Below are positions 1-11,240 of a stretch of DNA of 64,000 bases, one piece after another. Source of the stretch: Thauera aromatica K172 (lineage in GTDB: Bacteria; Pseudomonadota; Gammaproteobacteria; Burkholderiales; Rhodocyclaceae); NCBI RefSeq assembly GCF_003030465.1, contig NZ_CP028339.1, forward strand, positions 2,604,001 to 2,668,000, in the 5' to 3' direction. Positions within the stretch are counted from its first letter, which is position 1; each line of letters opens with the position of its first letter. The notes beneath the pieces were generated by a model. The model ran no database searches and was not told the origin of the DNA. It worked only from the letters and a program-made list of their open reading frames with translations. The position numbers were made by a program, and so were the translations under genes.

Positions 1-1266
1 GAGGAAGCGCGCATGCTCGGCTACCGCAACTTCGCCGAGGTGTCGCTGGTGCCGAAGATGGCCGACAGCCCCGCGCAGGTGCTCGCCTTCCTGCACGAGC
101 TCGCCGCCAGGGCCAAGCCTTTCGCCGAGCGCGATCTGGAGGAATTGAAAGCCTTCGCCAGGGCCGAGCTGGGCCTCGACACGCTCGAACCCTGGGACCT
201 TGCCTATGCTTCCGAGAAACTGCGCGAGAAGCGCTACGCCTATTCCGACCAGGAAGTGAAGCAGTACTTCCCCGAGCCCAGGGTGCTCGACGGCCTGTTC
301 GGCGTGATCCGCGCGCTGTACGGCGTGGACATTTTCCCCGACGCGGCGCCGAAGTGGGACCCGGACGTGCGCTTCTTCCGCATCGAGAAGGACGCAACGC
401 TGGTGGGGCACTTCTATCTCGACCTCCACGCCCGCAGCACCAAGCGCGGCGGCGCCTGGATGGACTCGGCGCGCAGCCGCCACCGCGACCTCTGGGGCAG
501 CGACACGCCGCTCGCCTACCTGGTGTGCAACTTCCCCGGCCCGGTCAATGGCAAGCCCGCCACCTTCACCCACGACGACGTGCTGACCCTGTTCCACGAA
601 TGCGGCCACGGCCTGCACCACCTGCTCACCCAGGTGGACGAGCTCGCGGTGTCCGGCATCCACGGCGTCGAGTGGGACGCGGTCGAGCTGCCCAGCCAGT
701 TCATGGAAAACTTCTGCTGGGAATGGGACGTGCTGCAGGGTATGACTGCCCACGTCGACAGCGGCGAACCGCTACCGCGCGCGCTCTACGACAAGATGAT
801 CGCGGCGAAGAACTTCCAGAGCGGCATGCAGACCGTGCGCCAGCTGGAGTTTTCGATGTTCGACCTGCGCCTGCACGCCGAAGTGGACGCAAGCGCGGGG
901 CCGGTGCCGATCGAGCGCGTGATGACCCTCCTCGACGAGGTCCGCCGCGAAGTGGCGGTGCTGATTCCGCCGCCCTGGCACCGCTTCCCGCACAGCTTCT
1001 CGCACATCTTCGCCGGCGGCTACGCCGCGGGCTACTACAGCTACAAGTGGGCCGAAGTGTTGTCGGCGGACGCCTTCGAGGCGTTCGAGGAAGCCGGCGC
1101 GGGCAAGGGCAGCCTGCTCGACGCGGAGACCGGCGCGCGCTTCTGGCGCGAGATCCTGGCTGTGGGCGGCAGCCGCCCGGCGCTCGAATCGTTCAAGGCC
1201 TTCCGCGGCCGCGAACCGCGCGTCGACGCCCTGCTGCGCCACAACGGCATGGTGACACCGGCCTGA
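1..1266 (+). CDS. prlC: Oligopeptidase A (M3 family zinc peptidase), 3' part
   Basis: This is the C-terminal part of a cytoplasmic zinc metallopeptidase that degrades short peptides, including cleaved signal peptides. The reading frame is already open at base 1 (EEARMLGY...), so the start lies outside the window and the first internal ATG at 13 is not the true start. The zinc motif HECGH (HExxH, followed by GLHHLL) is encoded near 595-610. A downstream Glu helix follows, and the FAGGYAAGYYSYKWAE segment near the C-terminus is typical of M3A peptidases. The visible 421 residues are about 60% of the usual 680-residue protein. It converges with the minus-strand gene that ends at 1288. Confidence 0.93.
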   Translation, partial: EEARMLGYRNFAEVSLVPKMADSPAQVLAFLHELAARAKPFAERDLEELKAFARAELGLDTLEPWDLAYASEKLREKRYAYSDQEVKQYFPEPRVLDGLFGVIRALYGVDIFPDAAPKWDPDVRFFRIEKDATLVGHFYLDLHARSTKRGGAWMDSARSRHRDLWGSDTPLAYLVCNFPGPVNGKPATFTHDDVLTLFHECGHGLHHLLTQVDELAVSGIHGVEWDAVELPSQFMENFCWEWDVLQGMTAHVDSGEPLPRALYDKMIAAKNFQSGMQTVRQLEFSMFDLRLHAEVDASAGPVPIERVMTLLDEVRREVAVLIPPPWHRFPHSFSHIFAGGYAAGYYSYKWAEVLSADAFEAFEEAGAGKGSLLDAETGARFWREILAVGGSRPALESFKAFRGREPRVDALLRHNGMVTPA

Positions 1267-1287
1267 CCCGCTGCGCGCCGGGCGCGT

Positions 1288-3474
1288 TCAGGCGCCGTGC
1301 CCGGCCAGGTGGTCGCGCTCGAAGGCGGCCGCGGGCACGGCCCGGCCGAACAGCCAGCCCTGCGCGACCGCACACCCTTGCGCCTGGAGGAAGTCGCGCT
1401 GGGCCGCGCTTTCCACCCCTTCGGCGAGCAGCGCCAGGCCGAGGCTGCGGGCCATCGCGATGATCGCCTGCACGATCGCGGCATCGTCGCCGTTGTCGGG
1501 CACGCCCTGGACAAAGGAACGGTCGATCTTGAGCTTGTCGATCGGGAAGCGCTTCAGGTAGGACAGCGAGGAATAGCCGGTACCGAAGTCGTCGATCGCC
1601 AGCGAGACCCCCATCTCGCGCAGCCGGCGCAGGGCGCGGATGGTTTCCTCGGCGTGCTGCATCGCCGCGCTCTCGGTGATTTCCAGCTCCAGCCAGCCCG
1701 GATCGGCGCCGGTTTCGGCCAGGATCGCGGCCACCCGGTCCACCAGATCGGGCTGGCGGAACTGGCGCGGCGACAGGTTCACCGCCACCGTCAGGCGTGG
1801 CAGGCCCTGGCGCTGCCAGGTGGCGAGCTGATGGCAGGCGGCGCGCAGCACCTGCTCGCCGAGGCTGACGATGAGGCCGGTTTCCTCCGCCACCGGAATG
1901 AAGACCGCCGGCGGCACCAGCCCCTTCTCCGGATGGCGCCAGCGCACCAGCGCCTCGGCCCCGGTCAGGCGGCCGTCAACGAGCGCGACCTGGGCCTGAT
2001 AGAAGACTTCGAGCTCACCGTTGTCGAGCGCCCGGCGCAAGTCGTTTTCCAGCGTCAGGCGCTGCAGCGCCTGGGCATTCATGTCGCCGGCGAAAAAGCA
2101 GAAGCCGCCCCGTCCCGCCTCCTTGGCACGGTACATCGCAGTATCGGCATGCTTGAGCAGGGTCTGCGGGTCCGCCCCATCGCGCGGATGGAGGGCGATG
2201 CCGACGCTTGCCGCCAGCGGCAACTCGCGCTCGCCCACGGTCACCGGCACGGACAGACGGGAGGCGATCTTGCCCGCGATCGCCGCGGCCGCATCGACCG
2301 AGGGCAGATCCTCGAGCAGCACCACGAACTCGTCGCCGCCCAGCCGCGCCACCGTATCGCCGGCGCGCAGGCAGTGCTGCAGCCGCGCAGCCACCGCGCG
2401 CAGCAGTTCGTCGCCGACATCGTGGCCGTAACTGTCGTTGATCAGTTTGAAGCGGTCGAGGTCGAGGAACAGCACCGCATTCAGGCCTTCCCCGCGCCGC
2501 GTGATCGCATGGGCAAGGCGGTCGTGGAGCAGGTTGCGGTTGGGCAGCCCGGTGAGCGGGTCGTGGTTGGCGAGGTGGCTCAGCCGCGCCTCGGCGTCCT
2601 TGCGGTCGGTGACGTCGTTGAGCACGCCGACGAAGTGGGTGACCGCCCCGGCCTCGCTGCGCACCGGCGCCAGGAAGAGCTCGATCCAGCGCCGCTCGCC
2701 GTCGGCGCGGCGCAGGCGCAGCACGGTGTTGCCTTCGGTGCCGTGGGCGATCGCGCGGCGGATCTCGGCATAGCCGTCGGCGACCTCGTCGCGGCAGATG
2801 CAGGGCTTGCCGACGATCGTGCCCGCCGTGCTGCCGAGCACCCGCTCGAACGCCGGGTTCACGTAGATCAGCGGATAGCACGGCTGGCCGGCGTCGGCGA
2901 TGAACACGCCGTTGACGCTCGATTCGATCGCCCGGTCGCGCAGCGCGATGCGCCGCTTGTCGGCGTGGATGTAGGTGTCCAGGGTCAGGCCGAGATCGAA
3001 CAGGGCGACCTTGAGCAGGGCGTCGAACGCCGGAACGAACTGTTCGCGGCGCCCGCCGCTGTGCGTCCACAAGGTGTCGACCATGCCCGACAGGTATTCG
3101 CGGAAGGCCCCCACGTACCACTTCGGCTCGAGACCGATGCGCGCATGGGTGACGCCCACTTCGAGCCGGCGCGCGACGTAGTCGGTGCCATATTCGCCTG
3201 CGGTCAGCTCGCGGAAATAGCGCTCGTGCGCCGCCTTCAGCCGCGCCACGGTGGCATCGTCGCGCAGCAGTGCCGCCAGCGCCGGCCGGCTGCGCAGCGC
3301 GGCGTAGAACGCATCGGAAAAGCCATGGCGGCCCTGCGCTCCGATCGCCGCGTGCACCGCGCGCAAGGATGCGGCGTCATCCTCGCCCAGGCGCAGGAAG
3401 GCCTTGCGCTCGGCGATTTCGTCGGCGTCGACCCGCATCTCGCGGGCGATCGCGCTGCCGCTGGCGGCGTTCAT
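1288..3474 (-). CDS. Globin-coupled sensor with PAS, GGDEF and EAL domains
   Basis: This is a cyclic-di-GMP turnover enzyme of about 728 residues. The N-terminal ~165 residues look like a globin-coupled sensor: an all-helical segment with a candidate proximal haem histidine in [19 protein letters not shown] domain follows (about 190-310), then GGDEF with an intact RLGGDEF signature and EAL with EALVRW and DDFGTGYSS, so both synthase and phosphodiesterase motifs are present. I chose ATG 3474, whose ATGA overlaps the stop of the upstream chemoreceptor gene; the open frame continues upstream but only inside that gene. The likely input is oxygen or another haem ligand (family knowledge). Net enzymatic direction cannot be read from sequence. 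Confidence 0.9.
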   Translation of the reverse strand: MNAASGSAIAREMRVDADEIAERKAFLRLGEDDAASLRAVHAAIGAQGRHGFSDAFYAALRSRPALAALLRDDATVARLKAAHERYFRELTAGEYGTDYVARRLEVGVTHARIGLEPKWYVGAFREYLSGMVDTLWTHSGGRREQFVPAFDALLKVALFDLGLTLDTYIHADKRRIALRDRAIESSVNGVFIADAGQPCYPLIYVNPAFERVLGSTAGTIVGKPCICRDEVADGYAEIRRAIAHGTEGNTVLRLRRADGERRWIELFLAPVRSEAGAVTHFVGVLNDVTDRKDAEARLSHLANHDPLTGLPNRNLLHDRLAHAITRRGEGLNAVLFLDLDRFKLINDSYGHDVGDELLRAVAARLQHCLRAGDTVARLGGDEFVVLLEDLPSVDAAAAIAGKIASRLSVPVTVGERELPLAASVGIALHPRDGADPQTLLKHADTAMYRAKEAGRGGFCFFAGDMNAQALQRLTLENDLRRALDNGELEVFYQAQVALVDGRLTGAEALVRWRHPEKGLVPPAVFIPVAEETGLIVSLGEQVLRAACHQLATWQRQGLPRLTVAVNLSPRQFRQPDLVDRVAAILAETGADPGWLELEITESAAMQHAEETIRALRRLREMGVSLAIDDFGTGYSSLSYLKRFPIDKLKIDRSFVQGVPDNGDDAAIVQAIIAMARSLGLALLAEGVESAAQRDFLQAQGCAVAQGWLFGRAVPAAAFERDHLAGHGA

Positions 3475-4562
3475 TGCCCGTTTGCCTTGCCCAGGATGCG
3501 GCTCATGCCGTCCATCACCGTGAGATTGGCCCGTTCCATCGCCTGCAGTTGATCGAGCGCGGCATCGAGGCGGCCTTCGTAGTAGAAGGCCACCGCCTGG
3601 CGGGCATGAGTGTGCACGGCGCGATGCGGTTTTTCCAGCGCGGCATAGCCGGGCAGTCCGGCAAAATGCTCCCGCCCCTCGCCGTCGTAATACCACTGCC
3701 CGAGGCGGCAGTGCTTTTCGTCGGGCAGATCGTCCGGCCGCAGATTCGAGACCCCGAGGAACACTTTGTAGACTTCGAGCTTGAGCATCAGCTCCTCAAT
3801 GTTCGCCAGTTCGACATTGGACAGCAGCGCCGACGACGACACCGCCTGCTCCATGCGCTGCGACAACTCGAACAGGCGCGACATGCTGCCCACGGCAAGT
3901 TCGCTCTCCGCCGAATAGCGGCTGGCATCCTCGGCCCCGACCTCCATCACCGTCCTGGCGCTGTGGGTTTCTTCCTGGATGCTGCCGACCAGGGCGGAAA
4001 TCTCGGTGGTCGCCCGCGCCGTACGCTCGGCCAGCTTGCGCACTTCGTCGGCGACCACCGCGAAGCCCCGCCCGGCCTCGCCGGCCCGCGCGGCCTCGAC
4101 CGCGGCATTGATCGCGAGCAGGTTGGTCTGATCGGCGATCTCCTTGATCAGGCGCACGATGCCGCCGATCTCGCCGGTACGCTGCATCAGCACCTCGACG
4201 TTGCGCGAAGCCTCGCTCATGCGGTCGAACAGGCTGCGCAGGTTGCCCGCCATCTGCTCGAAGGCGATACGGTTGCTTTCCGACTGGGCAGCGGCCTCCT
4301 GCGCCGAGGATTTTTCCTCGTTCAGCGTGCCCGCCAGGCCGAGAAAGGATTCGCGCACTCCGCCCAGCGAAGCGCCGAAGCTGGACAGGCTGGAAAACAC
4401 CCCGCCCAGCGCGCCGCGCTCCTCGCGCAGCGCCGCGACTTCATCGCGCAGCGCCGCGCCTTCGGCTTCGAGTTGCGCCACGCGCGACTGCAGCCAGGCA
4501 TGGTCGCGCCGGGCAGCCGCCCCGGGTCGAAACAGAAACTGTGTGAGTTTTGCCGCAAACAT
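3471..4562 (-). CDS. Soluble methyl-accepting chemotaxis-type receptor with CZB domain
   Basis: This is a receptor of about 363 residues with no transmembrane segment. An N-terminal coiled coil (about 30-85) leads into a signalling hairpin carrying [21 protein letters not shown] and [16 protein letters not shown]. The C-terminal domain has the zinc-binding CZB pattern: HCRLGQW, then HRAVH about 27 residues later. CZB domains elsewhere sense zinc or oxidants such as hypochlorite and often regulate diguanylate cyclases. Here the next gene is a GGDEF-EAL protein joined by an ATGA overlap, which supports that role. The start at 4562 follows a strong GAGGAGGGG ribosome site; the frame upstream of it has no better site. 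Confidence 0.88.
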   Translation of the reverse strand: MFAAKLTQFLFRPGAAARRDHAWLQSRVAQLEAEGAALRDEVAALREERGALGGVFSSLSSFGASLGGVRESFLGLAGTLNEEKSSAQEAAAQSESNRIAFEQMAGNLRSLFDRMSEASRNVEVLMQRTGEIGGIVRLIKEIADQTNLLAINAAVEAARAGEAGRGFAVVADEVRKLAERTARATTEISALVGSIQEETHSARTVMEVGAEDASRYSAESELAVGSMSRLFELSQRMEQAVSSSALLSNVELANIEELMLKLEVYKVFLGVSNLRPDDLPDEKHCRLGQWYYDGEGREHFAGLPGYAALEKPHRAVHTHARQAVAFYYEGRLDAALDQLQAMERANLTVMDGMSRILGKANGQ

Positions 4563-4724
4563 GAAACCCCTCCTCGGTCGTCGGTCTTGTTTTGCACTTC
4601 GGTTTTGCACTTCGATTTAGTTGAGCATTTTACTTGGGAATTAAGATCACAGCTTGATATAGCTTAATTCCGCCCCCTTCGTTCCGCCCCCTTCGGGCTC
4701 CCCGGCAACGCCCCCGCGCCAGGC

Positions 4725-4789
4725 GCACTCCCCGCACTCCCCGCACTCCCCGCACTCCCCGCACTCCCCGCACCTCCCCGCACCTCCCC
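4725..4789. repeat. 9-bp GC-rich tandem repeat
   Basis: Five exact head-to-tail copies of GCACTCCCC (4725-4769) are followed by two 10-bp variants GCACCTCCCC (4770-4789). They lie in the 306-base divergent gap between the chemoreceptor gene (starts 4562, minus) and xthA (starts 4869, plus). No gene is visible in this gap, and I see no confident promoter hexamers in it. Confidence 0.85.
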
Positions 4790-4868
4790 CCGCCGCAGGA
4801 CGCAGTGGCACAATGACCGACTGCGAGCCGGCCCCGCTCATCGAATCCATCGGACATTCGGACGATCC

Positions 4869-5633
4869 ATGAAAATCGCCACCTGGAACATCAACTCCCT
4901 GAAAGTGCGCCTCCCCCAGGTGCTCGACTGGCTGGCCGCCCACGAGCCCGACGCGCTGTGCCTGCAGGAACTGAAGCTCGAGGACAAGGCGTTTCCGCTC
5001 GCCGAGCTGGAGGCCGCCGGCTACCACGCTGCCTTCGTCGGCCAGAAGACCTACAACGGCGTCGCCATCCTCAGCCCGCGGCCGATCGATGCGGCCAGCG
5101 TGGTGCGCAACATTCCCGGCTTCGAGGACGAGCAGAAGCGCCTGATCGCCGCCACCATCGACGGCGTGCGGGTCGTGTGCGGCTACTTTCCCAACGGCCA
5201 GGCGGTCGGCTCGGACAAGTTCGACTACAAGCTGCGCTGGCTCGGCGCCCTGACCGCCTGGCTACGCGGGGAGTTGCAGACGCATGAGCGCCTGGTGCTC
5301 GCCGGCGACTTCAACATCGCCCCCGAGGAGCGCGACGCCCATCCCGACTGGAAGGACGAGATCCACGTTTCCGCGCCCGAGCGTGCTGCCTTCCGCGCCC
5401 TGCTCGATCTCGGCCTGATCGACGCTTTCCGCCTATTCGAGCAGCCCGAACGCAGCTTCTCGTGGTGGGACTACCGGATGCTCGCTTTCCGCCGCAACTT
5501 CGGCCTGCGCATCGACCACCTGCTGGTCTCGCCGGCGCTGCGTCCGGCCTGCTGCAGCTGCACCGTGGACAAGGCCCCGCGCCGGCTCGAACGCCCTTCG
5601 GATCATGCGCCGGTGGTCCTGGAACTGGCCTGA
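4869..5633 (+). CDS. xthA: Exodeoxyribonuclease III
   Basis: This is a DNA repair nuclease of 254 residues in the AP endonuclease/exonuclease III family, which incises at abasic sites and removes blocked 3' ends. Family motifs are visible in order: [14 protein letters not shown] at the N-terminus, [10 protein letters not shown] with the catalytic metal-binding Glu, [16 protein letters not shown], and the terminal [10 protein letters not shown] with the catalytic His. The length fits the family. It is the first plus-strand gene after a repeat-bearing divergent gap. The ATG at 4869 starts directly at the conserved N-terminus. Confidence 0.95.
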   Translation: MKIATWNINSLKVRLPQVLDWLAAHEPDALCLQELKLEDKAFPLAELEAAGYHAAFVGQKTYNGVAILSPRPIDAASVVRNIPGFEDEQKRLIAATIDGVRVVCGYFPNGQAVGSDKFDYKLRWLGALTAWLRGELQTHERLVLAGDFNIAPEERDAHPDWKDEIHVSAPERAAFRALLDLGLIDAFRLFEQPERSFSWWDYRMLAFRRNFGLRIDHLLVSPALRPACCSCTVDKAPRRLERPSDHAPVVLELA

Positions 5634-5678
5634 GGACATCCCGATGACACGCTTTTTTCCCTCCGGAACGTACCGGCG

Positions 5679-6383
5679 ATGAGCGCCGCGCACCCGAGCG
5701 CACCAGCAGGTATGCCCCTCGCCCGGCTCGACGAGGGCTACCCGGTGCTCGCCGCCCTCTCGCCCTCCGGGCGCCGGCGCCTGCTCGAAGCCGCGCGCTG
5801 GATGCGCGTTCCCGGCGGCACCTGCCTGTTCGACGAGCACCAGGCCTGCGAAGGTTTCCCGTTCGTCGTCGACGGCTCGATCCGCGTCGTCAAATCCGCC
5901 CCCAACGGCCGCGAGCTGCCGCTGTACCGGGTCGGCAGCGGCGAGACCTGCATCCTCTCGACCTCCTGCCTCCTCGGCCGCGAAGACTACCGGGCCCGCG
6001 GCGTCACCGAGAGTGACACCGTGCTGATGCTGCTGCCGCAGGCGGTGTTCGAGGAGCTGCTCGACGAACGCCCGTTCCGCGAATTCGTCTTCCACCTCTT
6101 CGCCGAGCGCATCGCCGGGCTGATGCAGCTGATCGAGGAAGTCGCCTTCCGCCGCCTCGACCAGCGTCTGGCGGCACAGCTGCTGGGCAAGGGGCGGACC
6201 CTGCACCGGACCCACCAGCAGCTCGCCGACGAGCTCGGCAGCGTGCGCGAGATCGTCAGCCGGCTGCTGAAAGGCTTCGCCGACCAGGGGCTGGTGCGGC
6301 TCGGGCGCGAGCAGGTGGAAATCCTCGACCCCGCCGGACTGCGCCGGACGGCGAGCGGAGAGCCGGCCAGAAGCACCGACTGA
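5679..6383 (+). CDS. Crp/Fnr family transcriptional regulator
   Basis: This is a regulator of 234 residues: an N-terminal cyclic-nucleotide-binding-type beta-roll (about 25-145), a dimerisation helix (about 150-175, FAERIAGLMQLIEEVAFRRL) and a C-terminal winged HTH whose recognition region is LADELGSVREIVSRLLKGF. It lacks the N-terminal Cys cluster of true FNR. Cysteines occur in the beta-roll instead (GETCILSTSCLLG), a pattern I associate with Crp/Fnr proteins that accompany small DUF2892 membrane proteins and sulfur or redox genes. A candidate target site lies just downstream at 6409-6424. An alternative ATG at 5712 has a better ribosome site (GCAGG). Confidence 0.87.
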   Translation: MSAAHPSAPAGMPLARLDEGYPVLAALSPSGRRRLLEAARWMRVPGGTCLFDEHQACEGFPFVVDGSIRVVKSAPNGRELPLYRVGSGETCILSTSCLLGREDYRARGVTESDTVLMLLPQAVFEELLDERPFREFVFHLFAERIAGLMQLIEEVAFRRLDQRLAAQLLGKGRTLHRTHQQLADELGSVREIVSRLLKGFADQGLVRLGREQVEILDPAGLRRTASGEPARSTD

Positions 6384-6408
6384 GCCTCCCCGGCGGCGCG
6401 CCCGGCTC

Positions 6409-6451
6409 TGTAACTCTGGTCACAGACCCGGGCGCGATCGCGTGCTTCAAT
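6409..6451 (+). promoter_or_regulatory. Candidate Crp/Fnr operator with a class II promoter
   Basis: TGTAAC-TCTG-GTCACA at 6409-6424 is an imperfect dyad of the Crp/Fnr operator type. A -10-like hexamer TTCAAT lies at 6446-6451. If transcription starts near 6458, the operator centre (6416.5) falls at -41.5, the standard class II activator position. There is no recognisable -35 box, as expected for an activator-dependent promoter. The target would be the small membrane-protein gene at 6499. Confidence 0.6.
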
Positions 6452-6498
6452 GGAAACGTGTTCCAGCCGTTTTCCACCTCGTTACCCAGGAGAAGCAC

Positions 6499-6690
6499 AT
6501 GAAAACCAACGTCGGCGGCATCGACAAGATCGTTCGCATCGTGATCGGCATCGCGCTCATCGCCTGGGCGCTGTTCGGCGGCCCGGTGTGGGCCTGGATC
6601 GGCGTGATTCCGCTCGCCACCGGGCTGATGGGCTGGTGCCCGGCGTATGGCCTGTTCGGGATGAGCACCTGCCCGCTGCAGAAGAAGTAG
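6499..6690 (+). CDS. Small DUF2892 (YgaP-like) membrane protein
   Basis: This is a 63-residue protein beginning MKTNVGGIDKIVRIVIG, with two predicted membrane helices (about 10-27 and 30-47) and the family's GWCPAYGLFGMSTCP ending, which holds two cysteines. The family is often found alone or fused to rhodanese domains in sulfur-related loci; its biochemical role is not settled. ATG 6499 is preceded by CAGGAGAAG; the longer open frame from 6442 lacks a ribosome site. It probably belongs to the regulon of the upstream Crp/Fnr protein. Confidence 0.88.
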   Translation: MKTNVGGIDKIVRIVIGIALIAWALFGGPVWAWIGVIPLATGLMGWCPAYGLFGMSTCPLQKK

Positions 6691-6736
6691 CCACTCTCCC
6701 GTTGTCCGTTGCGCGTATCGGCGCCCGTTGCCGGTC

Positions 6737-7996
6737 TCAGGGCCAGGCGCGGGCGCCGAACATCATGCGGCGGGCAATGAAGCCGCGCAGCGGCGGCAGC
6801 AGGTCGAGGGCGAACAGCGCCGCGCCGCGCGCATGGCGCAGGGGCGCGAAGTCGTTGCTGAACACGCGCACCAGGCTATCAGTGAAGCGCATCGTGCCGA
6901 AGCGGTCCACATCCCGGGCGTGCGCATAGGCGGCGAGCAGCGCCGCGCACCCCGGATCGAACGCAGCCTCTTTCGACCCAGCCCCTTTCGACCCAGCCCC
7001 TTTCACCCCAGCCTCTTTCGTCCCCGCAACCGCCCGCGCCGTCGCTTCCGCGCCGCGCCGCAGCAGCAGATCGGCCAGCGCCCAGACGTCGCGCAAGGCC
7101 AGGTTGAAGCCCTGCCCGGCAACCGGATGCAGGGTCTGGGCGGCATTGCCGAGCCACACCGTGCGCACGCCGGTCACCGCGCGCCGGTAGCGCAGCTGCA
7201 GTGGGTAGCGCCGGCGCGGGCCGACGCCGGTGAGGCGGACGCGGTGGCCGAGGCGGACCTGCAGGTGCGCGAGGTAAGCCGCCGCGTCGAGGCCGAGCAG
7301 TTCATCGGCGCTCTCGCGGCGGACCACATGCACCAGCGCATAGCCCTCCCCCCGCGGCAGCAGGGCGAGCGGGCCTTCGCCGGTGAAGCGCTCGAAAGCG
7401 GTATGGCGATGACCGCCGGCGACGTCGAGCGCGGCGATCAGCGCATCCTGGCGGTAGTCGAGTTCGACCACTTCCGGGTCGTCCGCGCGCAGCCCGCCTT
7501 CGGCGCAGGCAGCGAGCCGGGCACGCAGCGTGGCCCCCGCCCGCCCCGCGCCGCCGAGGCGGGCGGTGACCGCATCGGCGGCCGGAACGAGGCCGGTGAC
7601 TTCGGCTTCGTCCATCACCGTGATCCCGGCGGCATCGACCGTGGCGCGCAGGGCGGCGGCGAGCGCGCCCGCGGAGACGACGTAGCCCAGCGCCGGCAAG
7701 CCGTGCTCGGCGGCGTCGATCAGGGTGCGGCCGAGTCCGCCCTGCTGCGAGACGTGGATGTGCTCGATCGCGGTCTTCGGGATCGCCTCCCACACCCCCA
7801 GCCGCTCGAGCATCAGCCGGCTGCCGTGGGCGAGAGCGAGATCGCGCGGGTCCGCCGCGACGGCCGCGCGCGTGCGCGCATCGACGAGGACGACGTCGAG
7901 ACCGGTGTCCTTCAGCGCCAGCGCCAGCGCCAGCCCGACCGGGCCGGCGCCGACGATCAGGAGGTCGTGCACCCGCTCGTCTGCGCCCTCAGCCAT
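6737..7996 (-). CDS. ubiH: FAD-dependent ubiquinone biosynthesis hydroxylase, UbiH-like
   Basis: This is a flavin monooxygenase of 419 residues in the UbiH/UbiF/VisC family that hydroxylates the ubiquinone ring. It shows the N-terminal dinucleotide fold (LLIVGAGPVGLALALAL), the DPRDLALAHGS motif, and the FAD-binding LGNAAQTLHPVAGQGFNLALRD motif; the NAAQ form fits UbiH better than its paralogues. A low-complexity insert near residue 330 (KEAGVKGAGSKGAGSKEA) is encoded by a 15-bp tandem repeat and is not a family feature. The start overlaps the end of pepP by 8 bases, so the two are probably cotranscribed, as in many proteobacteria. Assignment among UbiH paralogues is moderately sure. Confidence 0.87.
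   Translation of the reverse strand: MAEGADERVHDLLIVGAGPVGLALALALKDTGLDVVLVDARTRAAVAADPRDLALAHGSRLMLERLGVWEAIPKTAIEHIHVSQQGGLGRTLIDAAEHGLPALGYVVSAGALAAALRATVDAAGITVMDEAEVTGLVPAADAVTARLGGAGRAGATLRARLAACAEGGLRADDPEVVELDYRQDALIAALDVAGGHRHTAFERFTGEGPLALLPRGEGYALVHVVRRESADELLGLDAAAYLAHLQVRLGHRVRLTGVGPRRRYPLQLRYRRAVTGVRTVWLGNAAQTLHPVAGQGFNLALRDVWALADLLLRRGAEATARAVAGTKEAGVKGAGSKGAGSKEAAFDPGCAALLAAYAHARDVDRFGTMRFTDSLVRVFSNDFAPLRHARGAALFALDLLPPLRGFIARRMMFGARAWP
6967..7026. repeat. 15-bp tandem repeat inside ubiH
   Basis: Four consecutive 15-base units of the form CC(T/C)CTTTCGACCCAG (6967-6981, 6982-6996, 6997-7011, 7012-7026; the last two diverged) encode the Lys/Gly/Ala-rich insert in the UbiH-like protein. 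The unit is a multiple of three, so expansion or contraction keeps frame. Confidence 0.85.
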
Positions 7997-9329
7997 GGCG
8001 CGCCTCCCGCATCAGGGCCTCGATGTCGGCCACCGTCTTGGGCGCATCGGCGGTGATCAGCTCGCAGCCGCCGGCGCTGACCACGGCGTCGTCCTCGATG
8101 CGGATGCCGATGTTCCAGAACACTTCGGGGACGTCGCCCGCGGGACGGACGTAGCACCCCGGCTCGATCGTCAGCACCATGCCTTCGGCGAGCGCCCGCC
8201 ACTGCCCGCCGACCTTGTATTCGCCGGCGTCGTGCACGTCCATGCCCAGCCAGTGGCCGGTGCGATGCATGTAGAAACGGCGGTAGTCGCCGTTTTCGAG
8301 CACGCCGTCAAGGCTGCCCCGCAGCAGGCCGAGATCGAGCAGGCCCTGGGCGAGCACGGCGACCGCGGCGTCGTGCGGCTCGTTCCAGTGCACACCGGGG
8401 CGGGTCGCCCCTTGCGCCGCGGACTGGGCGGCGAGCACCAGTTCATAGAGGGCACGCTGCGGCCCGCTGAAGCGGCCGTTGACCGGGAAGGTGCGGGTGA
8501 TGTCCGCAGCGTAGCCGTCGAGTTCGCAGCCGGCATCGATCAGCAGCAGCTCGCCGTCTTCCATCCGGCACTCGTTGCCGACGTAGTGCAGCACGCAGGC
8601 GTTGGCGCCGCTGGCGACGATCGACGGATAGGCCGGGTAGGGGCTGCCGGCGCGGCGAAAGGCGTGCAACAGCTCGGCCTCGATCTCGTATTCGAAGCGC
8701 CCCGGGGCGGTGGCGCGCATCGCCCGGCAATGGGCCGCGGCGGAAATCTGCGCGGCGCGGCGCATCGTCGACAGCTCGCTGGCGTCCTTGACAAGGCGCA
8801 TCTCGTCGAGTTCGGCACGCAGGTCGCGCACCGAGTGCGGCGGAGTGAGGCCGCTGCGGGCCTTGTCGCGCACCGCGTTGAGCGCGCCGAGCACGCGCGC
8901 GTCCCAGTCGTTGTCGTAGCCCAGCCCGGTCCACAGCAGGGGCTGGTCGGCGAGGTAGTCAGGCAGGCGCTTTTCCAGATCGCCGATGGTCCACGCCTCG
9001 TCGAAGCCGAAAGCCGCGCGCGCCGCTTCCGGGCCGTGGCGGTAGCCGTCCCAGATCTCGCGTTCTTCGTTCTTTTCGCGGCAGAACAGGATCTGCTTCG
9101 GCGCCGCGCCGGCGACCAGCACGACGACCGCTTCGGGCTCGCGAAAGCCGGTGAGGTAGTAGAAGTAGCTGTCGTGGCGGTAAGGGTAGTGGGTGTCGCG
9201 GTTGCGCACCCGTTCCGGCGCGGTGGCGAGAATGGCGACACCGCCGCCGGCGGCCTGCATGCGTTCGAACAGACGGGCGCGGCGGGCGCGGAAGGGGGCA
9301 GGATCGAAAGTGGCGTTCGGTGTGTTCAT
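7989..9329 (-). CDS. pepP: Xaa-Pro aminopeptidase (aminopeptidase P)
   Basis: This is a metallopeptidase of 446 residues that removes N-terminal residues preceding proline. The N-terminal creatinase-like domain (about 1-175) is followed by the pita-bread catalytic domain. Metal ligands can be seen in LIDAGCELDGYAADITRTFPV (two Asp), HRTGHWLGMDVHD (His), LTIEPGCYV (Glu) and IRIEDD (Glu). The length matches bacterial PepP. ATG 9329 is the natural start. It overlaps the downstream ubiH by 8 bases. Confidence 0.95.
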   Translation of the reverse strand: MNTPNATFDPAPFRARRARLFERMQAAGGGVAILATAPERVRNRDTHYPYRHDSYFYYLTGFREPEAVVVLVAGAAPKQILFCREKNEEREIWDGYRHGPEAARAAFGFDEAWTIGDLEKRLPDYLADQPLLWTGLGYDNDWDARVLGALNAVRDKARSGLTPPHSVRDLRAELDEMRLVKDASELSTMRRAAQISAAAHCRAMRATAPGRFEYEIEAELLHAFRRAGSPYPAYPSIVASGANACVLHYVGNECRMEDGELLLIDAGCELDGYAADITRTFPVNGRFSGPQRALYELVLAAQSAAQGATRPGVHWNEPHDAAVAVLAQGLLDLGLLRGSLDGVLENGDYRRFYMHRTGHWLGMDVHDAGEYKVGGQWRALAEGMVLTIEPGCYVRPAGDVPEVFWNIGIRIEDDAVVSAGGCELITADAPKTVADIEALMREARHG

Positions 9330-9398
9330 GCGCGGAATTATGGCACTGGCGGCGCGGCGGGAGCGTTTCGGCTTCCTGGCACGGCATCGATCCGGAGT

Positions 9399-11137
<1,739 letters not shown>

Positions 11138-11161
11138 ACGGGTTCTCCGCGGGTGTTCGTG

Positions 11162-11167
11162 TACAAT
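11162..11167 (+). promoter_or_regulatory. Candidate -10 element for lptD
   Basis: TACAAT at 11162-11167, in the short gap between divergent amgK and lptD, is the best -10-like hexamer, about 75 bases upstream of the lptD ATG. No good -35 hexamer lies 16-18 bases upstream, so the call is tentative. Confidence 0.35.
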
Positions 11168-11240
11168 CCGCGAGTTTATCAACACGGTGGTTCGGGTGGG
11201 CAGCCGCACATTGCGAACGACGGGAAAGGTCTGGGCTTCG

